The position numbers and the translations under genes are program-made. Below the pieces are notes generated by a model. The model ran no database searches. It worked only from the letters and a program-made list of their open reading frames with translations, and was not told the origin of the DNA. DNA of 64,000 bases from Floricoccus penangensis. Lineage in GTDB: Bacteria; Bacillota; Bacilli; Lactobacillales; Streptococcaceae. The DNA lies in contig NZ_MKIQ01000031.1 in assembly GCF_001832885.1 (NCBI RefSeq), positions 1 through 64,000 on the forward strand, written 5' to 3'. How positions within the stretch are numbered: position 1 is the first letter of the stretch; each line of letters starts with the position of its first letter. Of the stretch, positions 18,435 through 27,080 are shown one piece after another.

Positions 18435-18839
18435 ATGGATGATATTCAACTTTTTAGAATACTTGGTTCGATTTCTCGCAAGGCTACGACTGAAATGAAC
18501 GGTTTGGTGCGTGATTTAGGGCTTGATAATAATCTTTTTCTTTATTTGCTAAGGATTGCTGAAAATGAAGGTCTTAATCAGGTTGACCTTTCAAATCTTC
18601 TTCAGATTGACAAGACCACTCTAAGCCGTGGACTTAAAAAGCTTGAGGTTCTTGGATATATCGAGAAGAGGACGGATCCTGAAAATAAAAAGTACAAACA
18701 ACTTTTTACTACTATCAAGGGTAATGAGGCTGCAAAAGTTGTTGCTAATCTTGAAAGTGACTATGTAAACTCTTCTTTGAAAGAGCTTAATCAAGCTGAT
18801 AAGAATAAGCTTGCTCAAATTTTAAGTAATATATCATAG
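18435..18839 (+). CDS. MarR-family regulator
   Basis: 134 residues with a winged helix: NQVDLSNLLQIDKTTLSRGLKKLEVLGYIEKRTDPENKKYK (about 48-90), the D-x-R wing region of MarR proteins being RTDPENKK. AGGAAGG precedes the start. It lies between an ElaA-like GNAT (divergent) and another GNAT downstream whose promoter contains a 24-bp perfect palindrome, a likely operator. Confidence 0.9.
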   Translation: MDDIQLFRILGSISRKATTEMNGLVRDLGLDNNLFLYLLRIAENEGLNQVDLSNLLQIDKTTLSRGLKKLEVLGYIEKRTDPENKKYKQLFTTIKGNEAAKVVANLESDYVNSSLKELNQADKNKLAQILSNIS

Positions 18840-18862
18840 TTGATTGTTGATATTTTACCACC

Positions 18863-18886
18863 TTATAGTTGCATATGCAACTATAA
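18863..18886. promoter_or_regulatory. 24-bp perfect palindrome, probable MarR operator
   Basis: Half-site TTATAGTTGCAT and its exact complement ATGCAACTATAA abut without a spacer. There is no T-run on either side, so it is not a terminator. It lies 24 nt after the marR stop and about 40 nt before the -10 (TATAAT, 18928-18933) of the downstream GNAT gene. Core TTGC-ATAT-GCAA is of the kind bound by MarR dimers. Confidence 0.65.
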
Positions 18887-18957
18887 AATTAGACGAGTTT
18901 ATAAATTACTATTTCTTTCTATAGTGATATAATAAGTTTATATTAGGAGGTAATACT

Positions 18958-19401
18958 ATGAAGATTATTGAAATTCAAGATAGAACGCCACACCTTATTC
19001 AGGAATTAATCAGGGTATGGGAAAGTTCAGTAAGAGCTACTCATTTATTCTTATCTCAAAGAGAACTTGAGGAAATTAAAGGAAATGTTAGACAATCAAT
19101 TGTTGAAATTCCATCACTTTTAATTGTCGAAAATGATGATAGACTACTTATTGCCTTTATGGGTCTTGAAAAAGAAAAACTTAAAATGTTATATGTAGCT
19201 AATGAAGCTCGAGGAAAAGGTAATGGTCGACTTCTTCTTACTCATGGAATTGATAACTATCAAATTCGCGAGTTGACAGTTAATGAACAAAATCCTTTAG
19301 CGCGTGGTTTTTATGAGCACATGGGCTTTAAAGTATATAACCGAAGTGATTTAGATGAACAAGGTTATCCTTATCCAATTCTCTTTATGAGACTTTCATA
19401 G
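18958..19401 (+). CDS. GNAT acetyltransferase
   Basis: 147 residues. N-terminal ELIRVWESSVRATHLFLS and the C-terminal NPLARGFYEHMGF with the acetyl-CoA loop RGKGNGRLLL (about 85-94) match a widespread small-molecule GNAT group. RBS AGGAGG. Probably under the MarR upstream. Substrate unknown. Confidence 0.85.
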   Translation: MKIIEIQDRTPHLIQELIRVWESSVRATHLFLSQRELEEIKGNVRQSIVEIPSLLIVENDDRLLIAFMGLEKEKLKMLYVANEARGKGNGRLLLTHGIDNYQIRELTVNEQNPLARGFYEHMGFKVYNRSDLDEQGYPYPILFMRLS

Positions 19402-19448
19402 TTTATGAAGGTATGTTTTATATATGTTAAAGTGAAATATATCTACAT

Positions 19449-19483
19449 AAAAAATATGACGAATAAATTTCGTCATATTTTTT
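19449..19483. terminator. Bidirectional terminator
   Basis: 15-bp perfect stem (19449-19463 with 19469-19483), loop TAAAT, between the convergent GNAT and amylase genes. Confidence 0.88.
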
Positions 19484-19500
19484 ATTATACTTAATTAAAA

Positions 19501-20979
19501 TTATTTTTGACTATCAAATATTTGTTGAGCTACTGTTTCTTGCACATAGATAGAGACTTGTCCTCCACCCACTGGAAATAATCCTTTACCATTATTATCT
19601 AGTACTACTTTTGCATCATTATTTCTTAATACATCGACAAAAGTCTTACCCCTATGAATAGCACTGATTGTCATTTCTTTTTCATTTTCAGGGCCATTTG
19701 TCATAATAACTGCGACACCCGAATCTGGTTCGCTCAAATCACCTGTAAGAACCCATGCAATACAGTTGGCATCATCAAAGTAATCAATTTGATTTCCAAA
19801 ATGGATTTTTTCACGTAATTTCAAAAGATCGATTAAATCTTGTCCAGCAGGATTAATTCCTTGTGAGGGAATTCCGTATAAATCACCCCAAAATACAACT
19901 GGAATACCAGATTTTCTAAGTAAAATTAATGAATATGCATGAATTTTGAACCATCCTTCAACCCATGATTCAAGACTTTGTCCTTTTTGGGTATCATGAT
20001 TATCAACAAAAGTAACTGAATAGTCTTGATGGGTTTCAGTTAAGGTATTTGAAAATATATTTCTCATATCAAATTGACCATCTGATTTTGATGCATTAAA
20101 AAGATTATTATGAAGCGGTACATCAAATAGAGAAATCACATTACCTGATGAATTTAAGTAGTTAGTAAGTGCCCTTATATCGTTTGACCAATATTCGCCA
20201 ACAACAAACATATCAATACCTTTTTCAGTACGACGATTCAAAAGCCAGTCAACAAAAAAATCAAATTGAATATGTTTCAAAGCATCTAAACGGTACCCAT
20301 CAATATCAGTAAGTTCTAAATGCCATTTTCCCCACCTGTCAAGTTGTTCAATTGTCTCAGGATACTTCATATCTAAATCGCATCCCATCAAATAGTCATA
20401 ATTACCATTTTCTTTATCTACGTCTTGGTCCCATCCACGATCGGCAAAGTTGAATATATCATGAGATTTTGTACGTTCATCATAGTCAACACCTGAAAAA
20501 TTCTTCCAAGTCCAAATATAATCATTATATTTACCCTTACGACCTGGGAAAGTAAATTTAGTCCAAGCCTCGATTTCCTCTTGGCCACTAATCTCTTCAT
20601 TCCTATCAGTTGAGCTATATGCAGTAGCAGAAACCGTTTCGGTCTCGTCAGCACCTAGCATCTGATTAAAAACAATATCAGCATATACTTCTATATCTTT
20701 GTCTTTGAACGCTCTAACTGCGGCTAGATATTCATCTTTAGTACCATACTTTGTGGGTACAGTACCTTTCTGGTCAAACTCACCCAAATCATAACGATCA
20801 TAAGTTCCGTAGCCGACATCATTAATACCTGCCGAAGCCTTATTTGCTGGTGGAAACCAAATTGCAGAAAATCCCAGGTTTTTAATTTCCTCCGCCTTAC
20901 CTGCTAGTGTTTTCCAGTGACTTCCATCTGCTGGTAGATACCATTCAAACCCTTGTAAAATCATTTTTCTTTCAGCCAT
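19501..20979 (-). CDS. Cytoplasmic alpha-amylase (GH13_5)
   Basis: 492 residues, no signal peptide. MILQGFEWYLPADGSHW at the start and regions II-IV are canonical: GYRLDALKHI (nucleophile Asp), FVVGEYW (acid Glu), FVDNHDTQ. Hydrolyses alpha-1,4 glucans inside the cell. Region I reads ADIVFNQMLGAD, with Gln where the family usually has the His of (D/N)VVxNH, a notable substitution. I start at the second ATG (20979) because AGAGG then has normal spacing. Own promoter upstream; divergent from a phosphatase gene. Confidence 0.92.
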   Translation of the reverse strand: MAERKMILQGFEWYLPADGSHWKTLAGKAEEIKNLGFSAIWFPPANKASAGINDVGYGTYDRYDLGEFDQKGTVPTKYGTKDEYLAAVRAFKDKDIEVYADIVFNQMLGADETETVSATAYSSTDRNEEISGQEEIEAWTKFTFPGRKGKYNDYIWTWKNFSGVDYDERTKSHDIFNFADRGWDQDVDKENGNYDYLMGCDLDMKYPETIEQLDRWGKWHLELTDIDGYRLDALKHIQFDFFVDWLLNRRTEKGIDMFVVGEYWSNDIRALTNYLNSSGNVISLFDVPLHNNLFNASKSDGQFDMRNIFSNTLTETHQDYSVTFVDNHDTQKGQSLESWVEGWFKIHAYSLILLRKSGIPVVFWGDLYGIPSQGINPAGQDLIDLLKLREKIHFGNQIDYFDDANCIAWVLTGDLSEPDSGVAVIMTNGPENEKEMTISAIHRGKTFVDVLRNNDAKVVLDNNGKGLFPVGGGQVSIYVQETVAQQIFDSQK

Positions 20980-21033
20980 TATCATCCTCTTTCGTTCTTA
21001 AAATATTAATTTATTAAGTACTTCCATATTACT

Positions 21034-21093
21034 ATTCTATGTTTTTTTGAACTTTCTGACAAATTTTAAGTAGTTTAGCAGTAAATTGTTTGC
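21034..21093 (-). promoter_or_regulatory. Promoter of the alpha-amylase gene
   Basis: Minus strand -35 TTGTCA (21057-21062), 17-bp spacer, -10 TAGAAT (21034-21039). Just upstream, 21078-21093 reads GCAAACAATTTACTGC, a degenerate inverted repeat whose left arm resembles MalR/CcpA half-sites; evidence for the operator is weak. Confidence 0.5.
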
Positions 21094-21163
21094 TTTTTCT
21101 TTAATGAAAAAGCACTCCTATTTAGATATAATTATTCTAATAAGAATATGAGGTGCAGAGAAT

Positions 21164-21763
21164 ATGAAGCTATACTTTACTAGACATGGTCATACACCAT
21201 GGAATGAAGAAAAAATAATCCAAGGAAGTAAAGATATTGAACTATCAACTAAGGGAATCAAGCAAGCACATGAACTTGCTGATAGTCTATCCAACGGAGA
21301 ATTTAATATATCAAGAATATATACAAGCCCTTTAAAACGTGCTGAACTAACTGCTAAAATTTCTGCCATTGAACTAGATATTCCTTTTCATATTATGACT
21401 GGACTTGAAGAAATAAATCTAGGTGATTGGGAGGGCAAAACTTGGAAAGATGTTAAAAAAAATTATTCAAAAAAATTTGATACTTGGTTACATAATCGTA
21501 GATTAGAAAAAAGTCCTAATGGTGAATCATACCAAGACTTACTAGAAAGAGTACTACCTGCCGTCGAAAATATTATTAAAGATAATAATTTAGAAGAAAA
21601 TATCCTTGTAGTTACTCACAGTGCAGTAATAATGTGTCTTCAATGCTTGTTAAATCAAGTACCATTTGAAGAGATGGATAAATATAAGCTTGGAAATACT
21701 GAGGTAATTAGGCTTAAAACTGAAGATATAGAAAAAGCAGTGAGTTTATTAAATGTTGAATAG
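21164..21763 (+). CDS. Histidine phosphatase (phosphoglycerate-mutase-like)
   Basis: 199 residues. The RHG motif FTRHGHTPWNEE at residues 5-16 carries the phospho-acceptor His; YTSPLKRAELTA and the later THSAVI supply the second His. GLEEINLGDWEG is typical of broad-specificity phosphatases rather than glycolytic mutase, which has a longer sequence. Substrate unknown. A TATAAT at 21127-21132 lies upstream; no clear -35. Confidence 0.85.
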   Translation: MKLYFTRHGHTPWNEEKIIQGSKDIELSTKGIKQAHELADSLSNGEFNISRIYTSPLKRAELTAKISAIELDIPFHIMTGLEEINLGDWEGKTWKDVKKNYSKKFDTWLHNRRLEKSPNGESYQDLLERVLPAVENIIKDNNLEENILVVTHSAVIMCLQCLLNQVPFEEMDKYKLGNTEVIRLKTEDIEKAVSLLNVE

Positions 21764-21769
21764 ATGTAA

Positions 21770-21802
21770 AACCCCAGAAATCTGTTTTAGATTTCTGGGG
21801 TT
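21770..21802. terminator. Bidirectional terminator
   Basis: 14-bp perfect stem AACCCCAGAAATCT (21770-21783) with 21789-21802, between the convergent phosphatase and ABC exporter genes. Confidence 0.88.
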
Positions 21803-21806
21803 CTCT

Positions 21807-23561
21807 TTATGATGCAAACTGTGCTTTATATATATCGTAATAAGCACCTTGTTTTTTCAGTAATTCTTCATGATTTCCAATTTCAACGATTTGTCCTTTG
21901 TCCATAACTAAGATTTTATCTGCGTTACGGATTGTTGACAAGCGGTGAGCAATGATGAAACTTGTTTTCCCTTCCATCATTTTTAGGAAAGCATCTTGAA
22001 TTTTTGATTCTGTCAGACTATCAACTGAACTTGTTGCTTCATCTAATATAAGCATCTTAGGTTTACTCAACATGGTTCTTGCAATAGTTAAAAGTTGGGC
22101 TTGACCTTGAGATATTTTCACTCCATGTTCTCCAAGCCTTGTATCAAGTTTCTTAGGTAAACGGTCAACAAACTCGAACATGTAAGATTCTTTCAGAACC
22201 TTATAAATTTCCTCGTCAGTTGCATCCGCATTACCATAGGTAAGATTTTCTCTAATAGTCCCATCAAAAAGCCAAGTATCCTGCAATACCATACCAAAGT
22301 TTGACCTTAAACTATCACGTGTAACTTGTCTGATATCATGACCATCAACAGATACTTCTCCTGCATCAACATCATAGAAACGCATAAGCAAGTTTACCAG
22401 CGTAGATTTACCAGCACCAGTTTTTCCAACAATTGCTATTTTCTCACCAGGCTGTGTCGAAAAATTAAAATCTCTAATCAGTGGTTGACTAGAAACATAT
22501 GCAAAATCTACATTTTCAAAGGCAACTTTACCAGTTACTTGATTTAGTTGTGGCAAATTATCATCAGGTGTTTCTGGTTTTTGGTCGAGAATTGAAAAGG
22601 CTCTGACTATCCCAGCAAGTCCGGTCTGAACTGGTGTGATAATTCCTGAAATCTCAATGAACGGCTTCGTGAATTGTGAAGCATAAATGGTAAAAGAGGA
22701 AATCAATCCGACCGTGATATCTGCCTTGGCAACTAAAATTAGATAAGCACCTGTGAAACCAACTGCCACATAAGCTAAGTGGTCAACAAAACGTGACGAT
22801 GGGTTAGTCAAGGATGAAGAAAATTGAGCTTTTTGTCCTTTATCATAAAGTTGATTATTTAGTTTTTCAAAAATTTCTTGACTATTTTTCTCCTGTTCAA
22901 AGGCTACTACTATCTTTTGATTACCAACTCGCTCGCTAATAAATGAAGAAATCTGCCCCACCATCTCTTGTTGTTTAGAGAAGTTTTCTTGTGAAGATTT
23001 AGCAACCAACCATGAAACAATAAAAATTATTGGGGTTGAAAGAAGAACGACAGCTGTCAGTATTAAATTAGAACGTAGCATGGTGATTAGAGCGATAATA
23101 ATTATTGCAAGTCCTGAGAATACTTGATTATAAACTGATGAAACAGCTAGTGAAATATTGTCCATATCATTAGTAAAGCGACTCGTAATATCACCGTGTG
23201 GCGTACTATCATAGTAACTAAGTGGTAGGTCATTTAGATGTGAGAATGTATCCTTACGCAAATCACCTACAGAAAGATAGGCAACTCGATTACCTAAAAC
23301 TTTTATTAGCCACTGTGTGCTAGCAAGTACTACAACCAAAATCAGAAATAGGATGCTTATTTTTGCAAGATTGGAAAAGTTGACCTGACCAACTCCCATC
23401 ATTTGGTCAATTGCATGCCCTATTTCTTTAGTTATATAAACAGATGAAATCCCTGATACAATTCCAAGAATGATTGCTGAAAAATTTTCCACCTTATATT
23501 TAGTCATATATGGGAAGAATCTTTTAAGAGCTGAAGCATTACTGTTTTCTTTATTCTTCAT
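21807..23561 (-). CDS. Heterodimeric ABC multidrug exporter, subunit B (LmrD-like)
   Basis: 584 residues: six-helix exporter domain then a nucleotide-binding domain with Walker A GKTGAGKST, signature ISQGQAQLL (degenerate LSGGQ) and Walker B MLILDEATSSVD with catalytic Glu, H-loop IIAHRLSTIR. The degenerate signature pairs with the partner's site that lacks the catalytic Glu, so only one ATP site is expected to be fully active, as in LmrCD/BmrCD. Start taken at 23561 (ATG after GAGGAGG); it overlaps the end of the partner gene. Confidence 0.9.
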   Translation of the reverse strand: MKNKENSNASALKRFFPYMTKYKVENFSAIILGIVSGISSVYITKEIGHAIDQMMGVGQVNFSNLAKISILFLILVVVLASTQWLIKVLGNRVAYLSVGDLRKDTFSHLNDLPLSYYDSTPHGDITSRFTNDMDNISLAVSSVYNQVFSGLAIIIIALITMLRSNLILTAVVLLSTPIIFIVSWLVAKSSQENFSKQQEMVGQISSFISERVGNQKIVVAFEQEKNSQEIFEKLNNQLYDKGQKAQFSSSLTNPSSRFVDHLAYVAVGFTGAYLILVAKADITVGLISSFTIYASQFTKPFIEISGIITPVQTGLAGIVRAFSILDQKPETPDDNLPQLNQVTGKVAFENVDFAYVSSQPLIRDFNFSTQPGEKIAIVGKTGAGKSTLVNLLMRFYDVDAGEVSVDGHDIRQVTRDSLRSNFGMVLQDTWLFDGTIRENLTYGNADATDEEIYKVLKESYMFEFVDRLPKKLDTRLGEHGVKISQGQAQLLTIARTMLSKPKMLILDEATSSVDSLTESKIQDAFLKMMEGKTSFIIAHRLSTIRNADKILVMDKGQIVEIGNHEELLKKQGAYYDIYKAQFAS

Positions 23562-25269
23562 CATCTTCCTCCTCTTGCGATTTTGCAATTTCTTGATATA
23601 ACTTACAAGTTCTTATTAATTCTTCATGTGTTCCTAATCCTGCCATTCGACCATTATCTAAAACAAGAATTTGGTCTGCATCTTCAATTGATTTTAACCT
23701 TTGAGAAATAATAATTAAAGTACTATCAATTCCCTTAAGTGCTGTTCTCAACTGTAAATCCGTTTGGTAGTCAAGAGCCGAAAGAGAGTCATCAAGAATT
23801 AAAATGTTAGATTTGGCAATCACCGCACGCGCAATAGCAAGCCTTTGTTTTTGACCTCCAGAGAAGTTTTTACCACCTTCAAAAATTTCAGTATCAAGCT
23901 TATTTGGCAATGCTTCAACAAAATCTAAGGCTTGCGCAATTTCAAGGGCTTCAATACATTCTTGGTCACTAGCATCAGCCTTACCCCACTGAAGATTTTC
24001 TCTTACAGTTCCAGAAAATAGAACTGCTTTTTGTGGTGCGATTGACGTTTCCTTACGTAAATCATGGAGTTTCCAATCACGAACATCTAAGCCATTAACC
24101 TTAACTGAACCATCCGACACATCATAAAAACGTGAAATTAATTGAGTAAGTGTCGTTTTTCCACTTGCAGTTGGGCCAATAATACCCAAAGTTTGACCAG
24201 CAGGAAGTTTAATACTTATATCCTCTAAAGCAAGTCCGTAGTCATCAGAGAATCTAAAGTTAACATGATCAAATTCAATATCTCCTTCTCCACTTGCATC
24301 CTTAGCATTGCTTGCTTCCTTAACCGAAATATCAGTTGCCAGCACTTCTTCAATACGATTATTTGATGCGTATGCCCTCGTAAAAATTACTACAAGTTCT
24401 GAAACAACTATGAGAGCTAGTAGCATCTGATTCATATAATTAACCAAAGCCAATACTTGTCCCTGTTGTAAGTGTCCAATATTTACCTTATAACCACCAA
24501 TATAAAATACTGCCACTACTCCAATATTCATAATTAAGGTTGTTGCTGGGCTCAAAAGAGCAGAAATATTAGTAACACGTAAATACTCCTTTGATAAATC
24601 ATCAGTTGCCTCATTAAAATTTTTCTTTTCAGTATCTCTTCTAGCAAAAGCTCTAATTACCCGAACTCCAGATAGATTTTGATTAACTAACTCATTTAAT
24701 CTATCAAGCTTTGCTTGTACTTTGGCATACAGTGGAATTGATTTTTTAATAATGAAATATAAAAGAACACAGAAAATTGGAAGAAGGGCTAAAAAGATTA
24801 GTCCTATCTGGAAGTCAATGTAAAAAGCCATGACGACTGAGCCAACTGATAAAAACGGAGCTCTTATAACAAGACGAATAAACATTGCCATCGCTAATTG
24901 CAGTTGATTAATATCATTAGTCATCCTTGTAATCAAGGTATCTGTTCCAAATTCATTAATCTCTTTATAGGACAATTTATTTATCTTTTTCATCAGTTCA
25001 TTCCTGATTTCTGTCCCAAATCCCTGTGAAGCAATTGAAGCATAGTATTGACAAACAATTGCTGCCACAAGCCCTGCAATAGATAAAATTATCATCCAAA
25101 AGGTCATTTGAAGAACCTTTGACCAATCATTTTTTAAAATACCTTCATCAACCATGACTGCCATTAATAGTGGTAAGAAAAGTTCGAATATAGCTTCCAG
25201 AAACTTGAAAAAAGGTCCTAGTATTATTTGTTTTTTGTATTTTTTTGCATATCTAATTAGTGAAAACAT
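23551..25269 (-). CDS. Heterodimeric ABC multidrug exporter, subunit A (LmrC-like)
   Basis: 572 residues. Exporter-type membrane domain (TM1-6, about 15-300), Walker A GPTASGKTT, signature FSGGQKQRL (canonical) and Walker B ILILDDSLSALD, in which the catalytic Glu is Asp; the H-loop reads IISQRLKSIE with Gln for His. These replacements mark the degenerate half of heterodimeric exporters. Drug or lipid export is the likely role. A 14-bp perfect palindrome lies in its leader; no regulator gene is adjacent. Confidence 0.9.
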   Translation of the reverse strand: MFSLIRYAKKYKKQIILGPFFKFLEAIFELFLPLLMAVMVDEGILKNDWSKVLQMTFWMIILSIAGLVAAIVCQYYASIASQGFGTEIRNELMKKINKLSYKEINEFGTDTLITRMTNDINQLQLAMAMFIRLVIRAPFLSVGSVVMAFYIDFQIGLIFLALLPIFCVLLYFIIKKSIPLYAKVQAKLDRLNELVNQNLSGVRVIRAFARRDTEKKNFNEATDDLSKEYLRVTNISALLSPATTLIMNIGVVAVFYIGGYKVNIGHLQQGQVLALVNYMNQMLLALIVVSELVVIFTRAYASNNRIEEVLATDISVKEASNAKDASGEGDIEFDHVNFRFSDDYGLALEDISIKLPAGQTLGIIGPTASGKTTLTQLISRFYDVSDGSVKVNGLDVRDWKLHDLRKETSIAPQKAVLFSGTVRENLQWGKADASDQECIEALEIAQALDFVEALPNKLDTEIFEGGKNFSGGQKQRLAIARAVIAKSNILILDDSLSALDYQTDLQLRTALKGIDSTLIIISQRLKSIEDADQILVLDNGRMAGLGTHEELIRTCKLYQEIAKSQEEEDDEE

Positions 25270-25285
25270 ACATACTTCCTAACTA

Positions 25286-25318
25286 TTGGCACGTGCCAAG
25301 ACTGTTATTTATATTATA
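25286..25318 (-). promoter_or_regulatory. ABC exporter promoter and palindromic operator
   Basis: Minus strand -10 TATAAT at 25313-25318. A 14-bp perfect palindrome TTGGCACGTGCCAA at 25286-25299 lies just downstream of the expected start point and 17 nt before the ATG, ideal for a repressor roadblock. Not followed by T-run, so not a terminator. Confidence 0.65.
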
Positions 25319-25414
25319 GCATTTTCAAAAAAAGTTTTAAGATGGTTACAATACTAAATAATGGTATTTTTAAACTAATTTGCTATCATAAGATTAATAA
25401 CAGGAGGTAACGCA

Positions 25415-25852
25415 ATGCAAAATAACAAAGAAGAATTAATCAAACATTTAAGTCCTACAGAATATGCTGTTACTCAAGAAAATGCAACTGAAGCTCCTTT
25501 TACTGGTAAATATGATGATTTCTACGAAGAAGGATTGTATGTTGATGTTGTTTCTGGAGAACCACTTTTCACTTCAATGGACAAATTTAATGCTGGATGT
25601 GGATGGCCTGCCTTTTCAAAACCAGTAGATAGAAAAGATATTAAGGAAAAACGTGACCAAAGTCATGGAATGGAAAGAATTGAAGTAAGGTCAAAAGAAG
25701 CTGATTCTCACTTGGGACATGTATTCAACGATGGACCAAAAGAACTTGGTGGTTTAAGATATTGTATAAATTCAGCTGCACTAAATTTTATCCCAGTAGA
25801 AGACCTTGAAAGCCAAGGTTATGGTCAATACTTACCGCTTTTTAATAAGTAA
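25415..25852 (+). CDS. msrB: Peptide methionine-(R)-sulfoxide reductase
   Basis: 145 residues, a stand-alone MsrB. Motifs [43 protein letters not shown] and the catalytic Cys in RYCINSAAL. No CxxC zinc ligands, so a zinc-free form. It repairs oxidised methionine in proteins. RBS AGGAGG before the ATG; a YrdB-like gene follows directly. Confidence 0.95.
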   Translation: MQNNKEELIKHLSPTEYAVTQENATEAPFTGKYDDFYEEGLYVDVVSGEPLFTSMDKFNAGCGWPAFSKPVDRKDIKEKRDQSHGMERIEVRSKEADSHLGHVFNDGPKELGGLRYCINSAALNFIPVEDLESQGYGQYLPLFNK

Positions 25853-25857
25853 AATGT

Positions 25858-26190
25858 ATGAAATTATTAAATGATGAACTAGCATTTTTATTAGAACTAG
25901 ATTCTATAATAATTTTATCTTACTGGTGTTTTAACTTGTCTTCAAGTAAATTAATATCAGTAGCTTTAGCAATTGTTATTCCATTGATGTTTATTGTTGT
26001 CTGGTGGATTTATTTAGCGCCGAAGTTATCATATCGTCTTGAAGGCATATCATTGATAATTCTCAAGCTGCTCTTATTTTCAATAGTGTCTTATGCACTC
26101 ATCTCAATAAATAAAACAAGTTGGGCAATTGTCTTTATGATTTTAGTAGTAATTAACTTGGTATTAAGCTATATTTGGAAAACTCTTTGA
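25858..26190 (+). CDS. YrdB-like four-helix membrane protein (DUF2568)
   Basis: 110 residues with four hydrophobic segments (about 8-28, 33-52, 62-82, 86-106) and the pattern WWIYLAPKLSYRL after the second, which recalls the YrdB/DUF2568 family. Function of the family unknown. It starts 3 nt after the msrB stop with only a weak ribosome binding site, suggesting coupling to msrB. Terminator follows. Confidence 0.7.
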   Translation: MKLLNDELAFLLELDSIIILSYWCFNLSSSKLISVALAIVIPLMFIVVWWIYLAPKLSYRLEGISLIILKLLLFSIVSYALISINKTSWAIVFMILVVINLVLSYIWKTL

Positions 26191-26206
26191 TATATTATAA
26201 TACTTT

Positions 26207-26232
26207 AAAAAAAGACCGAATTGGTCTTTTTT
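26207..26232. terminator. Terminator after the YrdB-like gene
   Basis: AAAAAAAGACC (26207-26217), loop GAATT, GGTCTTTTTT (26223-26232). Can work on both strands. Confidence 0.85.
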
Positions 26233-26343
26233 CTTAAAATTATTTACTCTTGTAAAAATCATACAAAAACATCAATGCTAATAATATAAATATAATAATC
26301 AAGACAAAATTTCTATCTAAAAAGAAATTTATTATAGCAGCAA

Positions 26344-26952
26344 TTAGAAAAATGAAATTAGATTAAGTATCATATGAATCAATATTGGAAAGATAATTTT
26401 TCTCGTCTTAATATAAGTTGATCCCAATATGAAACCTACTAATAAAACATTTGTGAAGGAAATTATATTGTATCTTAAATGTAGAATTGCAAAAATTAAA
26501 CTTGAGGTAAGTAAAATAAAAAACATAGAAGTATATTGACTTTTTCTTTTTAAGAAAAAAGCAAAGAATATACCTCTACAAATTAGCTCCTCAACGACTG
26601 GTGCCACAAAAACTGTTATTGCAATCCCTACAAATGTAATCTGGCTTTTGGAATTTGTAGGATCAAACAAGCTACCAAAATGTTGAATCAAAAGAGCGGA
26701 TATCAAAAACAATATAAACCATTTGATATTATATTTAGTAACCTTCTCTTCCTCAAAATGATAAGGATTATTTTTTCTTAAAAAATATTTGTATATGTAA
26801 TAGATAACCAAGCAAAATAGAATACATGCAGCAACTATTAAAATATATGTTAATTTACTTTCAGTACTTATATCCTTAATAATAAATTCAAAATAAGAAT
26901 ATAAAGTAATTAATGCAATGTAAATAAATGAATTTCCTATAATTTTTTTCAT
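26344..26952 (-). CDS. CPBP-family intramembrane glutamic protease
   Basis: 202 residues with about six to seven transmembrane segments. The family motifs are present: VVEELICRGI (EExxxR, about 130-139) and FAILHLRYN (FxxxH, about 163-171). Members process prenylated or bacteriocin-related peptides or mediate bacteriocin self-immunity in lactic acid bacteria (Abi/PncO-like). No bacteriocin gene was seen close by. RBS AGGAG 9 nt before the ATG. Confidence 0.85.
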   Translation of the reverse strand: MKKIIGNSFIYIALITLYSYFEFIIKDISTESKLTYILIVAACILFCLVIYYIYKYFLRKNNPYHFEEEKVTKYNIKWFILFLISALLIQHFGSLFDPTNSKSQITFVGIAITVFVAPVVEELICRGIFFAFFLKRKSQYTSMFFILLTSSLIFAILHLRYNIISFTNVLLVGFILGSTYIKTRKIIFPILIHMILNLISFF

Positions 26953-27080
26953 AATACTTGCTCCTAGATGATTTTATATATGCTCACTAATAGATAATAG
27001 AATTTTTTATTGTAAACATTAAGTAGTATATAAAATCAATTTCACAATAAAAATGAATAGCACGATTAATCGTGCTACTT

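Noticed and set aside
26229-26343. Hydrophobic ORF after the CPBP gene on the minus strand (FLIAAIINFFLDRNFVLIII...YKSK).
   Set aside because: No start codon with a ribosome binding site; only ATT or internal codons. Possibly a remnant of a membrane peptide, not supportable as a gene.
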